64,000 nucleotides of DNA. Origin: UBA1140 sp964573285 (lineage in GTDB: Bacteria > Campylobacterota > Campylobacteria > Campylobacterales > Sulfurovaceae). A program made the translations under genes and the position numbers. The DNA lies in NCBI GenBank assembly GCA_964573285.1, contig CAZNJD010000005.1, forward strand, positions 1-64,000. Direction: 5' to 3'. The notes below the pieces were generated by a model. It made no database searches. It was not told where the DNA came from and was given only the letters and a program-made list of their open reading frames with translations. Below, one piece after another: positions 63,482 through 64,000 of the stretch. Each line of letters starts with the position of its first letter. Positions within the stretch are counted from its first letter, which is position 1.

Positions 63482-64000
63482 ATGGCGAAAATAGTATTAC
63501 CAAATCAAAGACGAGCAACAGGAGAGTTAAGAAAAGCTATATTTAAAGCAAAAACAGCATTTATTATGGCCGGTTTTTTTAGCATGTTTATTAATCTCCT
63601 TATGCTTGTTCCTACTCTTTATATGTTGCAACTTTATGGTAGAGTAGTTACAAGTAGAAGTCAAGAGACTCTTATTATGCTTACTGCTATTGTTGTAGTG
63701 TTGTTTATAACTTTAGCATTATTGGAGATTGTTCGTTCGCGAGTTCTTATACGAATAAGTAATAAAATGGATAGTATTTTAAATAAAAGAGTTTTCGATT
63801 CTCTATTTAAATTAGCTGAGAAATATCCAAATAAAGCATCTTCGAGTGCATTAAGCGATTTAACACAAATTAGACAATTTATGACAGGTAATGGACTATT
63901 TGCTTTTTTTGATGCTCCTTGGCTTCCTATATATGTAGGTGTCTTATTTCTATTTCATCCTGATTATGGCTATTTTTCTTTAGTAGCTATTGTTATCTTA
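63482..64000 (+). CDS. Type I secretion ABC transporter, N-terminal part (SapD/PrtD-like)
   Basis: The frame runs open to the window end (173 residues visible). MAKIVLPNQRRATGELRKAI leads into membrane helices (FIMAGFFSMFINLLMLVPTL), the YMLQLYGRVVTSRSQETL loop typical of PrtD/HlyB-family type I permeases, and FFDAPWLPIYVGVLFLFHPD. The ATP-binding domain lies outside. AGAGGAGC precedes ATG 63482, 37 bp after the SapC stop. The order SapC then ABC transporter is that of the C. fetus sapCDEF S-layer secretion operon. Confidence 0.88.
   Translation, partial: MAKIVLPNQRRATGELRKAIFKAKTAFIMAGFFSMFINLLMLVPTLYMLQLYGRVVTSRSQETLIMLTAIVVVLFITLALLEIVRSRVLIRISNKMDSILNKRVFDSLFKLAEKYPNKASSSALSDLTQIRQFMTGNGLFAFFDAPWLPIYVGVLFLFHPDYGYFSLVAIVIL

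Noticed and set aside
1..64000. CRISPR array, prophage or intact insertion sequence
   Set aside because: No regularly spaced direct repeats, phage structural genes, integrase or terminal inverted repeats were found. The only transposase-related sequence is the RAYT-SapC fusion.

Overview
The window is a low-GC (roughly one third G+C by eye), densely packed chromosomal segment from a member of the Campylobacterota (Epsilonproteobacteria). Three things point there. The order acidic protein-gmk-tatA-argS is the one known around Campylobacter jejuni Cj1175c-Cj1178c. The block fmt-birA-parA-parB-atpF'-atpF-atpH-atpA-atpG-atpD-atpC has the layout typical of the class. Both subunits of a bacterial ATP-citrate lyase (AclB, AclA) are present, which is the hallmark of the reductive TCA cycle. 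I infer a chemolithoautotroph related to Sulfurimonas/Sulfurovum; the genus cannot be fixed from this window. NnrS, NosD and a cysteine-free Crp/Fnr-type regulator with an upstream FNR-type box suggest nitrogen-oxide respiration. No tRNA, rRNA, CRISPR array, prophage or intact insertion sequence was seen, and no intergenic gap exceeds about 300 bp. Layout: 1-3.3 kb holds a truncated MFS exporter, nnrS and Mn-dependent pyrophosphatase. 3.4-9.2 kb is the acidic protein-gmk-tatA-argS block plus a small membrane protein and a DUF4105/Lnb-like protein. 9.2-12.5 kb is a solitary nucleotidyltransferase and a crp-like/membrane sensor-like/nosD operon. 12.5-23.7 kb is a surface-polysaccharide locus: three GT4 glycosyltransferases, an ATP-grasp enzyme, a ThiF-like protein, Wzc, a PL9-like beta-helix lyase, and Gmd plus Rmd-like enzymes implying GDP-D-rhamnose. 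23.6-27.5 kb has a pseudopilin and aclBA. 27.6-32.7 kb is a lipid-linked sugar transfer cluster (PAP2, ArnT-like, GT2, flippase-like). 32.8-36.7 kb has a 40-residue membrane protein, rsfS and nadD on the minus strand, then gapA-pgk-tpiA on the plus strand. 36.8-46.6 kb has a lipoprotein, a Bfd-like [2Fe-2S] protein, the F1Fo ATP synthase operon, parAB, birA and fmt. 46.8-56 kb has a Tat-exported tandem-repeat/spherulin-4 protein, proB-obgE-rpmA-rplU, a membrane protein, a type II DAHP synthase, an HMGL-like aldolase and a dicarboxylate/amino-acid symporter. 56.1-61.9 kb has an outer-membrane polysaccharide export lipoprotein and tamA-tamB. 62-64 kb has a transposase-SapC fusion followed by the start of a type I secretion ABC transporter, the same order as sapC-sapD of the Campylobacter fetus S-layer secretion operon. 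The most notable observations are: (1) a RAYT-family transposase domain whose HUH catalytic motif has become Y-F-E, joined in frame to SapC upstream of a type I secretion system; (2) a 5-bp tandem duplication (TTTAG x2) that frameshifts the last residues of a glycosyltransferase, with the original C-terminus still readable; (3) a Crp-family gene whose only plausible start is ATT, preceded by a good Shine-Dalgarno and a perfect TTGAT-N4-ATCAA box placed at -41.5 from a predicted start; (4) a Tat-exported protein with two 153-residue repeats of an unfamiliar domain followed by a spherulin-4 domain; and (5) a 40-residue membrane protein coupled to rsfS.
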